Below are positions 1 to 7,680 of a stretch of DNA of 57,388 bases, piece by piece (the first letter of the stretch is position 1; every line of letters begins with the position of its first letter). The notes below the pieces were generated by a model. It ran no database searches. It was not told the origin of the DNA and saw nothing but the letters and a program-made list of their open reading frames with translations. A program made the translations under genes and the position numbers. Origin of the DNA: JAAYUD01 sp041907665 (GTDB taxonomy: Bacteria > Bacteroidota > Bacteroidia > Bacteroidales > Bacteroidaceae); the NCBI GenBank assembly GCA_041907665.1, contig JAYRGW010000022.1:1-57388 (forward strand). Reading direction: 5' to 3'.

Positions 1-100
1 CCGCTGCCATCGTAATATAAAAAATGCACTCCAAACTGTGCTCCTTTAAATGATCCCTTCTTGGATCTTCAACTTCTCTTAATATTGTTACTAAGTCCAT
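1..100 (-). CDS. ISAs1-family transposase, N-terminal fragment cut by window edge
   Basis: The 33 visible residues begin with Met and contain LREVEDPRRDHLKEHSLECI, followed by a hydrophobic stretch. This resembles the N-terminal DDE_Tnp_1-associated region of ISAs1-family (H-repeat) transposases, which carries a DPR motif and then an HxLxxI segment. Such transposases cut and rejoin the ends of their own element. The rest of the gene lies outside the window, so intactness cannot be judged. An IS-end-like sequence lies about 140 bases upstream of the start codon. Confidence 0.7.
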   Translation of the reverse strand, partial: MDLVTILREVEDPRRDHLKEHSLECIFYITMAA

Positions 101-246
101 ATTATTTACATATTTAATGTATTAAAGTCATGTAAAGATAGTAAATAATACGGACATAAAAACAATATAATAAACTATATATAAATGTATTAAGTTAACA
201 ATATATAATGAAAATGCTTAAACTAATTCTTAATGCGTCAGCCCTG
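101..246 (-). mobile_element. Terminal part of an ISAs1-like element
   Basis: This is the AT-rich segment between the transposase start and the outer end of the element. Read on the minus strand, the outer end begins CAGGGCTGACGCATTAAG, which resembles the CAGGGCTG-type terminal inverted repeats of ISAs1-family elements. The other terminus is outside the window, so the boundary at about 246 is inferred from this resemblance. Confidence 0.55.
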
Positions 247-280
247 CCACCTAGGTGATTCGGTCAACTCACCTAGGTGG
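247..280. repeat. Perfect 12-bp inverted repeat abutting the IS end
   Basis: The arms 247-258 (CCACCTAGGTGA) and 269-280 (TCACCTAGGTGG) are exact reverse complements around a 10-base loop. Each arm also contains the self-complementary decamer CACCTAGGTG, so the site is palindromic at two levels. It directly adjoins the inferred IS terminus. It could be a transcription terminator stem (a short T run follows at about 291-296), a protein-binding site, or a hairpin used as an insertion target. From here to 520 I see no further gene. Confidence 0.75.
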
Positions 281-523
281 AACGACATTCTTTTTTAGGA
301 CAAAACATAAAATCTTTCTGATATGAACCGATTTTTATCAGTACGTTTCACAGGTTTCAACCATTCAATAAGGTATCATGGAAGGTTTAAAAACATTTAG
401 ACTATTGTGATTTTCGTTACAACATTGTGGCAAAGACGTACGAATGTAGAGCGTGCTGTGGTGTACTGAATTTGGTTGACACTTATACACTAATCTATAA
501 TAAAAGAAGAAAAGCGAGAAGTC

Positions 524-1195
524 TTATTTACTAAACATTGCACTTTCTATTTCAAGTACTCGGGTAATCTCGAAATAGATTTCTTTGTCTTTGTATAATT
601 CACTGCTCTTTTTTAAGTCAAACTTGTCGCAGTGATCTATTAAAGATTGTTGCTTGTATTCCCATAGATTGAACCAATATTGCATCAACATGTATTCGTC
701 GGCTACACTTGTTACGTAAAAAGGATATTCTTTTGAACCATCTCCTGTTCGACTGATGGCATATAAAATATTTGATAGCCTTTTTGTATAATAATCTTTT
801 TCGTTGTCAGTTTTTTTGAGTGCTATGCAAGCATACATAGCAGTGCTTAAAGCTGTGCAGTTTAGTGGATTTATTCTTAGCACTTCGTTCGATTTTAATA
901 GCAAGTTTTCGTAATCTTTTTTATTTCGCAAATCGTAAAGGGTTCTTTCCATATTACTTGCTTTTAAGTAATTAGAAGAGTACGAAGAACAGAAATAGGC
1001 CATTGCTATTTTCTCTACGCTGAGTGTTGTATCAAGTCTTGCAACGGATTCTATAAGCGTTGCAATATCTTCTGGATGATTGTTTGCTTCTTCTTTAACC
1101 GTTTTAAAGTCTACATGAATAAAAGATTTTCCTTGTTGCCCCATTGCGGAAAGACTGTATAAAATGATAAAGATGAGGATAGATAGTTTTTTCAT
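524..1195 (-). CDS. DUF4919 family secreted protein
   Basis: The 223-residue protein starts with a signal peptide (MKKLSILIFIILYSLSAMGQ) and so is probably periplasmic. The mature part resembles the DUF4919 family of Bacteroidales proteins, whose function is unknown; the sequence pattern is largely alpha-helical. An upstream in-frame start at 1228 is possible but would fall inside the apparent promoter -7 box at 1226-1233, so the Met at 1195, which begins the signal peptide, is preferred. The gene stands alone between the IS remnant and a divergent gene. Confidence 0.7.
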   Translation of the reverse strand: MKKLSILIFIILYSLSAMGQQGKSFIHVDFKTVKEEANNHPEDIATLIESVARLDTTLSVEKIAMAYFCSSYSSNYLKASNMERTLYDLRNKKDYENLLLKSNEVLRINPLNCTALSTAMYACIALKKTDNEKDYYTKRLSNILYAISRTGDGSKEYPFYVTSVADEYMLMQYWFNLWEYKQQSLIDHCDKFDLKKSSELYKDKEIYFEITRVLEIESAMFSK

Positions 1196-1225
1196 AATAT
1201 GCTTTTTCTTGATTCTATTTCCCGA

Positions 1226-1233
1226 CAAAGGTA
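1226..1233 (-). promoter_or_regulatory. Promoter -7 box for the DUF4919 gene
   Basis: The minus strand reads TACCTTTG, matching the Bacteroides -7 consensus TAnnTTTG. Transcription would begin near 1222, about 25 bases before the preferred start codon. Confidence 0.55.
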
Positions 1234-1285
1234 TCTATAATAATTAAAATCTCATAGAATTTGAAGCGTTATTCTCCGTATATAT

Positions 1286-1293
1286 TATCTTTG
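1286..1293 (+). promoter_or_regulatory. Promoter -7 box upstream of the 1414 gene
   Basis: TATCTTTG matches TAnnTTTG, and a TTTG that could serve as the -33 element lies at 1260-1263 (22-base spacing, slightly long). The leader to the next start codon would be about 115 bases. Confidence 0.5.
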
Positions 1294-1413
1294 CACTAAT
1301 TATAATCCAAGTATTATAAGTATTATAGAATAAAATGGCCGATAAGAATAAAGGCTGTGATAAATAGTCTATTTACTGGAATAAGATAAATATTTGATAA
1401 TGAATTTATAACG

Positions 1414-1830
1414 ATGAAACGTATTTTATTTACTGTGTTGCTTTTTAGTGTTTGTTCCTTGGCTTCTACTCCTTCTTTATATGCACAGAGCAAGCATAAA
1501 GTCTATAGAGAAATATGGACGAAATCTAATTGTTTTAATACTATTCTGTCTATGGAATTGGTGGGAAAAGAAGAGATTGATTTATTCAAAATAGTGGATG
1601 AGAATGAGAATAGGATTAAATTTTCAAGTACTTCTGATGCTATGACCTATTTAAGTAAGTATGGGTGGAATTTGGAAAGTACCAGTACTACAATATACGA
1701 TAAAGACTATCTTATGTCTTTCTGGGTTATTAGCAAAGAAGTCGAGAAAGATGATGAAATTATGGATGGGATAAACTTGATGACTAAAAAGGGCTCAAAG
1801 AAGTCTCTTCCTGCGCAAAAGCAGAAATAA
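1414..1830 (+). CDS. Hypothetical secreted protein, 138 aa
   Basis: I do not recognise the family. The protein begins with a clear signal peptide (MKRILFTVLLFSVCSLASTP, then SLYAQ as a likely cleavage region), so it is exported. The mature 113 residues are mixed charged and hydrophobic with a lysine-rich tail (KKGSKKSLPAQKQK). No lipobox or membrane segment is seen after the signal. It is followed after 53 bases by the AlaX-like gene on the same strand, but the two need not be functionally linked. Confidence 0.65.
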   Translation: MKRILFTVLLFSVCSLASTPSLYAQSKHKVYREIWTKSNCFNTILSMELVGKEEIDLFKIVDENENRIKFSSTSDAMTYLSKYGWNLESTSTTIYDKDYLMSFWVISKEVEKDDEIMDGINLMTKKGSKKSLPAQKQK

Positions 1831-1883
1831 GATTGCTATTTTAATATTTGAATAATACAAACAGAAAATTATTTATTATTTGT

Positions 1884-2357
1884 ATGGAACAACAACCTGT
1901 CTTGAATGAGCATAATAAAGAGGAATATCCTCCTATGCATACCGCAGAACATATCTTGAATGCCACAATGGTAAAAATGTTCGGTTGTACACGCTCACGC
2001 AACGCTCATATCGAAAGAAAGAAAAGTAAGTGCGATTACCAGCTTCTATCCTGCCCTACGGATATTGAAATAAGGCAAGTAGAAGATAAAGTAAATGAAA
2101 TAATTGCTTTGAATCTACCGGTAAAAAAGGAATTTGTAACTAAAGATGAGGCTCTGCAGATTGACGGACTCGATTTATCGAAACTGCCCGATGATGCAAG
2201 CGAGACACTCCGAATAGTGAGGATTGGCGATTATGATGTCTGTGCGTGTATAGGACAGCATGTTGATAATACATCAGAAGTTGGTATCTTCAAAATAATA
2301 AGCTATGATTGGAATGAAGGTACACTTCGCTTGCGTTTTAAATTACTGAGCAACTAA
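1884..2357 (+). CDS. AlaX-like / Thr-Ala tRNA synthetase second additional domain protein
   Basis: This 157-residue protein resembles the stand-alone editing domain (SAD) related to alanyl- and threonyl-tRNA synthetases, which hydrolyses mischarged aminoacyl-tRNA. The zinc-site pattern is visible as HTAEH (19-23) and CIGQH (122-126), that is HxxxH followed by CxxxH. No synthetase or C-Ala domain is attached, so if active it would edit in trans. The frame can be extended upstream to a TTG at 1848, but the ATG at 1884 gives the usual compact domain. Substrate (Ser-tRNA-Ala or Ser-tRNA-Thr) cannot be told from sequence. Confidence 0.8.
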   Translation: MEQQPVLNEHNKEEYPPMHTAEHILNATMVKMFGCTRSRNAHIERKKSKCDYQLLSCPTDIEIRQVEDKVNEIIALNLPVKKEFVTKDEALQIDGLDLSKLPDDASETLRIVRIGDYDVCACIGQHVDNTSEVGIFKIISYDWNEGTLRLRFKLLSN

Positions 2358-2389
2358 AGGAAACTGATATTTTGTCAGTCTAAAATATC

Positions 2390-2417
2390 CATAATGTCTT
2401 ATGAATACGACATTATG
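2390..2417 (+). promoter_or_regulatory. Inverted-repeat upstream site of the hsp20 promoter
   Basis: CATAATGTC (2390-2398) and GACATTATG (2409-2417) are perfect reverse complements around a 10-base spacer. They lie about 35-60 bases before the -24 element. Two TGTCAGT words flank the repeat. An activator-binding (enhancer) site is the likely reading, but this is inference. Confidence 0.5.
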
Positions 2418-2452
2418 TCAGTGATTATCAGTTTAATAGCTTATTTTATAGT

Positions 2453-2468
2453 TGGCATGCCGTTTGCA
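2453..2468 (+). promoter_or_regulatory. Sigma-54 type -24/-12 promoter of hsp20
   Basis: TGGCATGCCGTTTGCA fits the sigma-54 consensus TGGCACG-N4-TTGCA with one mismatch. The invariant GG and GC are at the canonical spacing. Transcription would start near 2479, giving a leader of about 74 bases before the heat shock gene. No TAnnTTTG box is seen between the two genes. Confidence 0.7.
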
Positions 2469-2552
2469 ATTTACTAAGTGGTCGCGATAACGAAAAGGAG
2501 TTGAGACCAATAATAAACAGAATGTCTAACTTAAAAATAGGAGATTAAAATT

Positions 2553-2984
2553 ATGTTGACACCAGTAAGAAGAACTCAAAATTGGTTACCTAGTATTTTC
2601 AATGACTTTTTTGACACAGATTGGATGGAGAAAGCAAATTCTACAGCTCCAGCAATCAACGTTTTTGAAACAGAAAATTCTTATGAAGTAGAACTTGCTG
2701 CACCTGGATTGACAAAAGAAGACTTTAAGGTAAATGTAGATTCGGATGACAATCTAGTTATTTCTATGGAAAAGAAAACCGACAATAGTGAAAAGGATAA
2801 GAAAGGCCGTTATCTCCGTCGAGAATTCTCTTATCGCCAATTTGAACAATGCATGGTATTGCCTGATGATGCTAATAAAGAAAAGATTTCGGCTAAAGTA
2901 GAGAATGGCGTATTAAAGATTGATATGCCAAAGGTTTCTGAAGCTGAAATTAAAAAGAACCAACGGTTGATTACAGTGGCATAA
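2553..2984 (+). CDS. Small heat shock protein, Hsp20/alpha-crystallin family
   Basis: The 143-residue protein has the length and layout of bacterial Hsp20 chaperones, which hold unfolding proteins without ATP. After a short N-terminal arm (LPSIFNDFF), the alpha-crystallin domain spans about residues 35-132. It includes YEVELAAPGLTKEDFKV, RREFSYRQFEQCMVLPDDA and the hallmark VENGVLKIDMPK; the C-terminal tail is short. It is monocistronic, with a sigma-54-like promoter upstream and a strong terminator downstream. Sigma-54 control of a heat shock gene would imply induction through a dedicated activator rather than the housekeeping sigma factor. Confidence 0.95.
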   Translation: MLTPVRRTQNWLPSIFNDFFDTDWMEKANSTAPAINVFETENSYEVELAAPGLTKEDFKVNVDSDDNLVISMEKKTDNSEKDKKGRYLRREFSYRQFEQCMVLPDDANKEKISAKVENGVLKIDMPKVSEAEIKKNQRLITVA

Positions 2985-3037
2985 AGCTTTTCAAATAGTG
3001 AATTGTTAGTTCATGATATACACATAAATGATTGATG

Positions 3038-3077
3038 AAAGAGAAGACTTTTCGGAAGAAAGTCTTCTCTTTTTTTG
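3038..3077 (+). terminator. Intrinsic terminator after hsp20
   Basis: A 14-bp stem (3038-3051 with 3059-3072) with a 7-base loop is followed by a run of T. The T run doubles as upstream sequence of the next promoter. Confidence 0.85.
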
Positions 3078-3097
3078 TTTCTACCTCAGCCTTGCCG

Positions 3098-3105
3098 TAT
3101 CTTTG
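3098..3105 (+). promoter_or_regulatory. Promoter -7 box immediately before the symporter start
   Basis: TATCTTTG matches TAnnTTTG, with TTTG at 3074-3077 (20-base spacing) as a -33 element. Transcription would begin at about 3109, leaving a leader of about 5 bases before the ATG at 3114, so the message may be effectively leaderless. Confidence 0.65.
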
Positions 3106-3113
3106 CAGCCAAT

Positions 3114-4562
3114 ATGGTAATCATTCTTATTATAGTAATTTATTTTTCACTTCTCATGCTCACAGCGTTCTTAACGGGGAGGAAGAATAAAGGTTCTGAT
3201 GATGCTTTTTATCGTGGCGAGAAACGTTCACCATGGTATATTGTTGCTTTTGGTATGATTGGGGCATCCATTTCCGGTGTCACCTTTGTTTCTGTTCCCG
3301 GTATGGTGAAAAGCATGGGGATGACGTATATGCAAATGGTATTCGGATTCTTTTTTGGATACCTTTTTGTGGCTCATGTATTGATGCCGATATATTACCG
3401 TCTCAACTTAACGAGTATTTACGGTTACCTGGGAGAGCGACTAGGGCGTTGCTCCTACCTTACCGGATCTTCGTTTTTTCTACTCTCTCGAATGCTTGGA
3501 ACAGCAGCTAAACTCTATCTGGTCTGTCTTATACTTCATACTTATGTCTTTGCTTCGATGGGTATTCCCTTTTGGGCTATTGCAGCAGGTTCGGTCTCGT
3601 TAGTATGGATATATACCCATAAAAGCGGTATAAAGACCATTGTTTGGACTGATACATTGCAGACCTTATGTCTTGTTGCTGCGTTGGTTTGTATTATCGT
3701 AATGGTCGTGGGAAAGTTGGACTTAAGTTTTAGTGACGTTATCGGCGCCATCAGCCACAATCCTCATAGTCGTATATTTGTGTTTGACGATTGGATTTCT
3801 ACTCAAAACTTTTGGAAGCAATTTTTGAGCGGTATATTTATCGTTATTGTGATGACAGGGCTTGATCAGGACATGATGCAGAAAAATTTGAGTTGCCGTA
3901 ATATTCGTGAAGCTCAAAAAAATATGTACTGTTACGGTTTTGCTTTTATTCCGTTAAATCTCTTGTTCTTATCGCTTGGAGTATTGTTACTGATACTTGC
4001 GGCTAAAATGCAAATAGCCTTACCTGTCGTTAATGATGACATATTGCCTTTGTTTGCCACGCAGGGATATTTGGGCAATGGTGTGCTGATCTTATTTACT
4101 ATTGGTATTATTGCGGCTGCTTTTAGTAATTCCGATTCGGCATTGACGGCCATGACGACTATTGTTTGTGTCGATCTGTTGCAAACAGAGAGTCGATCCA
4201 AGCAGCAGGCACTCCGCAAAAGGCGCATTGTGCATCTTTTATTATCGACAGTACTTGTAGGAAGTATTTGTCTGGTGCATGCCATTAATGATAAAAGCGT
4301 AATAGACGCTATATATATTATAGCTTCATATACATACGGTCCGTTACTAGGAATGTTTGCTTTCGGATTGTTTACCCATCGAGTCACTTGTGATAAACTA
4401 GTACCATATATAGCCATTGCTTCACCCCTGATGTGTTATGCAATCAATATTGTTGTTTCCAAAGTGTGGCATTATTCTTTTGGCTATGAGTTGTTAATGT
4501 TGAATGGTATGATTACCTTTGTAGGTATGTGGCTTTTTTCTTCTTCCAATAAAAATAAATAA
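3114..4562 (+). CDS. Sodium/solute symporter (SSS family)
   Basis: The 482-residue protein is polytopic, with about thirteen hydrophobic segments from MVIILIIVIYFSLLMLTAFL onward. It carries the family pattern FGMIGASISGVTFVSVPG near residues 45-65 and the later AAFSNSDSALTAMTTI segment typical of SSS transporters. These proteins couple inward sodium flow to uptake of sugars, amino acids or sialic acid; the substrate is not evident here. An ORF start 13 codons upstream is possible, but the promoter box at 3098 places transcription downstream of it, favouring the ATG at 3114. The engB gene follows after 13 bases, probably co-transcribed. Confidence 0.88.
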   Translation: MVIILIIVIYFSLLMLTAFLTGRKNKGSDDAFYRGEKRSPWYIVAFGMIGASISGVTFVSVPGMVKSMGMTYMQMVFGFFFGYLFVAHVLMPIYYRLNLTSIYGYLGERLGRCSYLTGSSFFLLSRMLGTAAKLYLVCLILHTYVFASMGIPFWAIAAGSVSLVWIYTHKSGIKTIVWTDTLQTLCLVAALVCIIVMVVGKLDLSFSDVIGAISHNPHSRIFVFDDWISTQNFWKQFLSGIFIVIVMTGLDQDMMQKNLSCRNIREAQKNMYCYGFAFIPLNLLFLSLGVLLLILAAKMQIALPVVNDDILPLFATQGYLGNGVLILFTIGIIAAAFSNSDSALTAMTTIVCVDLLQTESRSKQQALRKRRIVHLLLSTVLVGSICLVHAINDKSVIDAIYIIASYTYGPLLGMFAFGLFTHRVTCDKLVPYIAIASPLMCYAINIVVSKVWHYSFGYELLMLNGMITFVGMWLFSSSNKNK

Positions 4563-4575
4563 TATACACTCGGAC

Positions 4576-5175
4576 ATGGAAATCAAATCAGCAAAATTTA
4601 TTATTAGTAATACTCAAGTAGAAAAGTGTCCTGATACAGGCTTCAATGAGTATGCTTTTATCGGGCGATCTAATGTAGGTAAATCTAGTTTGATAAATAT
4701 GCTTACAGGTCGACAGTCGTTGGCAATGACTTCGTCAACTCCGGGGAAAACTCTATTGATTAATCATTTCTTGATTAATGACAATTGGTATTTGGTAGAT
4801 CTTCCCGGTTACGGATTTGCAAAACGCAGTATCAAGGAACGTGTCAAAATTCAGCGTATTATTGAAGACTATCTATTGAAACGCCATCAGTTGGCGAATG
4901 TATTTGTGCTGATTGATATCCGTATTGAACCACAGGCCAATGACTTGAGTTTTATGGAGTGGCTTGGAGAGCATCAAATACCGTTTTCTATCGTTTTCAC
5001 TAAAGCCGATAAACTGAAAGCAGGTCAACAAAAGATAAAGCTGCAAATATATTTGGATCGTTTGAAGATGAATTGGAGCGAGCTTCCCCCCTATTTCGTT
5101 ACTTCTGCCGAGAAGCGTTTGGGACGCAAAGAAGTCCTCGATTATATCGATAAGATCAATAACAACCTGATTTAA
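4576..5175 (+). CDS. engB: Ribosome biogenesis GTP-binding protein EngB/YsxC
   Basis: The 199-residue GTPase has the usual length for EngB, which assists assembly of the large ribosomal subunit. The nucleotide-binding motifs are intact: G1 GRSNVGKSS from residue 30, the switch region TSSTPGKT, G3 DLPGYG (75-80) and G4 TKAD (142-145). It lies 13 bases after the symporter gene and is followed by a separate promoter for the DUF1573 gene. Confidence 0.95.
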   Translation: MEIKSAKFIISNTQVEKCPDTGFNEYAFIGRSNVGKSSLINMLTGRQSLAMTSSTPGKTLLINHFLINDNWYLVDLPGYGFAKRSIKERVKIQRIIEDYLLKRHQLANVFVLIDIRIEPQANDLSFMEWLGEHQIPFSIVFTKADKLKAGQQKIKLQIYLDRLKMNWSELPPYFVTSAEKRLGRKEVLDYIDKINNNLI

Positions 5176-5218
5176 GAGAATTTCGCAGTCTTTTTTGACC
5201 ATTCAGACGAAAATGCAT

Positions 5219-5226
5219 TATCTTTG
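5219..5226 (+). promoter_or_regulatory. Promoter -7 box of the DUF1573 gene
   Basis: TATCTTTG matches TAnnTTTG, with TTTG at 5194-5197 (21-base spacing). The start site would be near 5230, about 40 bases before the next start codon. Confidence 0.6.
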
Positions 5227-5271
5227 CCCCGATTTAATTATAAAAGAATCAATTATAAATTGTAAGATATA

Positions 5272-5664
5272 ATGAAGAAATTAGTTTTATCGATTGTTTT
5301 AGTCGTTTTGAGCATTGGCTTTGTTGCTGCACAAACCAAGCAGGCAGATATTAAGTTTAAGAATACGACATTCGATTTTGGGAAGTTTTCTGAAGACCAT
5401 CCTATTGTAAGTTGTGACTTTGTATTCACTAATACCGGTGATGCTCCGTTGATTATTCATCAGGCCATTGCTTCGTGTGGTTGCACTGTTCCTCAATATC
5501 CAAAACAACCAATTATGCCCGGTAAATCGGCTGTAGTTAAAGTTACCTATAATGGCACAGGAAGAGTACCGGGAGCTGTTCATAAATCGGTGACCATTCG
5601 TACGAACGGAAAAACGGAAATTATTCGTCTGTATATTGAAGGCGAAATGACTCCTAAAAAGTAG
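5272..5664 (+). CDS. DUF1573 domain secreted protein
   Basis: The 130-residue protein has a signal peptide (MKKLVLSIVLVVLSIGFVAA) followed by one DUF1573 domain. This immunoglobulin-like fold is common in Bacteroidetes exported proteins. Typical pieces are FDFGKFSEDHPIVSCDFVFTN, APLIIHQAIASCGCTVP with its CGC motif, and MPGKSAVVKVTYN. The biochemical role of the family is unknown. It has its own promoter and terminator, so it is monocistronic. Confidence 0.85.
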   Translation: MKKLVLSIVLVVLSIGFVAAQTKQADIKFKNTTFDFGKFSEDHPIVSCDFVFTNTGDAPLIIHQAIASCGCTVPQYPKQPIMPGKSAVVKVTYNGTGRVPGAVHKSVTIRTNGKTEIIRLYIEGEMTPKK

Positions 5665-5700
5665 AAACCGTAAGATACGCACATAAAGTTAATAACATAG

Positions 5701-5738
5701 TCTGCATTGTTAATCTGAACTTTCAATGCAGATTTTTT
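5701..5738 (+). terminator. Intrinsic terminator after the DUF1573 gene
   Basis: TCTGCATTG (5701-5709) pairs perfectly with CAATGCAGA (5724-5732), followed by six T. Confidence 0.85.
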
Positions 5739-5847
5739 GTTTTTATACTATAGATCGAGTGAGTAATAGCAGAGATAGATAACGAACTTAATATTCTATT
5801 TACTGTTTATCGGTGAATCAGGTAATAAACAATAAATTAAATTAGAG

Positions 5848-6372
5848 ATGAATCAGTTAGCTGAGCTTTATTTAGCAGGAGGATGTTTCTGGGGAATGGA
5901 ACATTTCTTGAAACAAATCAATGGTGTAGAGAAAACAGACGTTGGTTATGCAAATGGGCGAACGCCTAATCCTACTTATCGCCAGGTGTGTGATGATGAT
6001 ACCGGATATGCAGAAACAGTTCATGTCTTTTATGACCCGCAAGTTCTACCTTTAAGCCTTTTATTGGAACTTTATTTCAAGGCGATTGACCCTACTTCGA
6101 TGGAACGTCAGGGAGGTGATTGCGGTAATCAGTATCGAACAGGAATTTATTATGTGTGCGCGGAGGATTTGCCTGTTATCGAAACGATGATAACAGCAGT
6201 TGCGAAACAATACACCGAGCCTATTGTCGTAGAGGTTATGGAATTGCAAAACTTTTATCTTGCAGAAGAATTTCATCAAGATTATTTGATTAATAATCCT
6301 ACCGGCTATTGTCATATCGATCCGCAATTGTTCGAGATGGCACGCCGTGCAAATGCTTCCTCTAAAAAGTAA
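5848..6372 (+). CDS. msrA: Peptide-methionine (S)-S-oxide reductase MsrA
   Basis: The 174-residue single-domain protein repairs oxidised methionine with thioredoxin as reductant. The catalytic GGCFWG motif sits at residues 11-16 (Cys13). The family segments TGYAETVHVFYDP, ERQGGDCGNQYRTGIYY and EEFHQDYL are all present. No MsrB domain is fused and no signal peptide is seen, so it is cytoplasmic. The cyclophilin gene follows after 29 bases, suggesting a small protein-maintenance operon. Confidence 0.95.
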   Translation: MNQLAELYLAGGCFWGMEHFLKQINGVEKTDVGYANGRTPNPTYRQVCDDDTGYAETVHVFYDPQVLPLSLLLELYFKAIDPTSMERQGGDCGNQYRTGIYYVCAEDLPVIETMITAVAKQYTEPIVVEVMELQNFYLAEEFHQDYLINNPTGYCHIDPQLFEMARRANASSKK

Positions 6373-6401
6373 AAAAGAACCAACAGATAAATAATTATTA
6401 T

Positions 6402-7151
6402 ATGAAAGAAAAAGAATCACAGATATTAATAGAAACAACGTTAGGAAATATTACGATTAAACTCTATGACGATACTCCTCGCCATCGTGACAATATATTG
6501 GAATTGGCAGGAAAAGGCTTTTATGATGGAACATTGTTTCACCGTATTATAAAAGAATTTATGATTCAAGGAGGCGATCCTGATTCAAAGAATGCACCTG
6601 CAGGAAAGAGTTTGGGCTCTGGTGATGCAGGTTATACTCTTCCTGCCGAGATTGTTCCGGTTCATTATCATAAAAAAGGTGCTCTCGCAGCTGCTCGACT
6701 AAGTGATCAGGTTAATCCCAAAAAGGAATCTAGCGGATGTCAGTTTTATATTGTCACAGGGAAGGTCTATAAATCCGCTGAGCTTAAAAAACTTGAAAAG
6801 AGTATTAATATGGGCAGAGAAAATACTGTCTTCGAACAGTTGGTTAATAAAAATATAGATAAAATTAAAGAGTATCGTTTAGCTCGCAATCAGAAAGGTT
6901 TGATGGCACTTCAAGAAGAGCTCATTGAAGAAGCAAAACAAATGGTGGCTACCGAACAATCGTTTAAATTTACGCCCGAGCAGGTGGAAACATATACAAC
7001 TATTGGTGGTGCTCCTTTCTTGGATAATGAATATACGGTATATGGTGAAGTAATTCAAGGAATGGAAGTTATTGAAGCTATTGAGAAAGCGAAAACAGAT
7101 GGACGCGATAGACCGATAGAAGATATTAATATGAAAGTTTCCGTATTATAA
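6402..7151 (+). CDS. Cyclophilin-type peptidyl-prolyl cis-trans isomerase with helical insertion
   Basis: The 249-residue protein carries the cyclophilin core: TTLGNITIKLYDDTPRHRDN, YDGTLFHRIIKEFMIQGGDP with the catalytic Arg, SSGCQFYIVTG, and a final YTVYGEVIQGMEVIEAI. Between the QFYIVTG strand and the last strands there is a charged, helical insertion of roughly 70 residues (about 128-195). Standard bacterial cyclophilins of about 165 residues lack it, but it occurs in Bacteroidetes homologues. No signal peptide is seen, so the enzyme should act in the cytoplasm. It probably shares a transcript with msrA. Confidence 0.92.
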   Translation: MKEKESQILIETTLGNITIKLYDDTPRHRDNILELAGKGFYDGTLFHRIIKEFMIQGGDPDSKNAPAGKSLGSGDAGYTLPAEIVPVHYHKKGALAAARLSDQVNPKKESSGCQFYIVTGKVYKSAELKKLEKSINMGRENTVFEQLVNKNIDKIKEYRLARNQKGLMALQEELIEEAKQMVATEQSFKFTPEQVETYTTIGGAPFLDNEYTVYGEVIQGMEVIEAIEKAKTDGRDRPIEDINMKVSVL

Positions 7152-7196
7152 TTTGTATTTATGCGCAACCTCTGTTGGGCATGAGTTTCAATATTA

Positions 7197-7241
7197 GCGA
7201 GGCGAGTTGAATGTACAAACAAATTCAACTCGCCTCGCTTT
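7197..7241 (+). terminator. Long hairpin terminator after the cyclophilin gene
   Basis: A perfect 16-bp GC-rich stem (7197-7212 with 7223-7238) encloses a 10-base loop and is followed by a short T stretch. Confidence 0.75.
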
Positions 7242-7431
7242 AATGACTCACCAATAAAATCGAGTAGGCTAAATGATAGTAGGAATGTCTAAGGTCACAA
7301 CAATAACGTTCGAAGAAATATAAAAGGAACTTGAAAAATATCGATGATACCAGATATAAATGTAAAATAAGTTGTCGCTAATGAAATATCTCTCGAAAAA
7401 CGGATGCTGCATATTTGTTATGCATAAATCG
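7242..7431. other. Gene-free interval, 7242-7431
   Basis: I see no coding sequence, RNA gene or convincing regulatory site here. Together with the dispersed repeat that follows and the interval 7681-7887 it makes a gene-free region of about 700 bases. Confidence 0.5.
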
Positions 7432-7680
7432 GTCACTCAGCTATTTGTAAGGGTGTGTTTAGACCGAGTCTAAATAGACCCCTACCGGAAATAACGTTCT
7501 CACAATATGCTCTTGACCTGATTTTAAGACCTCTTTTCGCTGGCGTTGTATACGGTGCATTATTAACATGCTGTATGATAGTGCGAAATGGTGTCATACG
7601 GAAGTGACAAAGGTTCAAAATAGAATTATATTGCAGAAAAAAAGGATGGATGAATAGCCGCATATATGTTGTCTTATTTC
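7432..7680 (-). repeat. Dispersed 250-bp repeat, copy 1
   Basis: Read on the minus strand from 7680, this segment matches 42046-42293 on the plus strand. Over a 204-base stretch I count 21 mismatches and no gaps (about 90 percent identity). The edges are sharp at the GAAATAAG start and at the GTGAC end. Both copies can be read as one small ORF, but most of the differences change amino acids, so the repeat does not behave like a protein gene. Near its 3-prime end it contains the near-palindrome TTTAGACTCGGTCTAAA. No terminal inverted repeats are seen. Confidence 0.85.

Noticed and set aside
7433..7663. Small ORF of 76 codons similar to an ORF at 42039-42302
   Set aside because: The similarity is due to a 250-bp DNA repeat. 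In the ungapped core most differences between copies change amino acids, and the conserved block extends beyond the ORF, so it is treated as a non-coding repeat.
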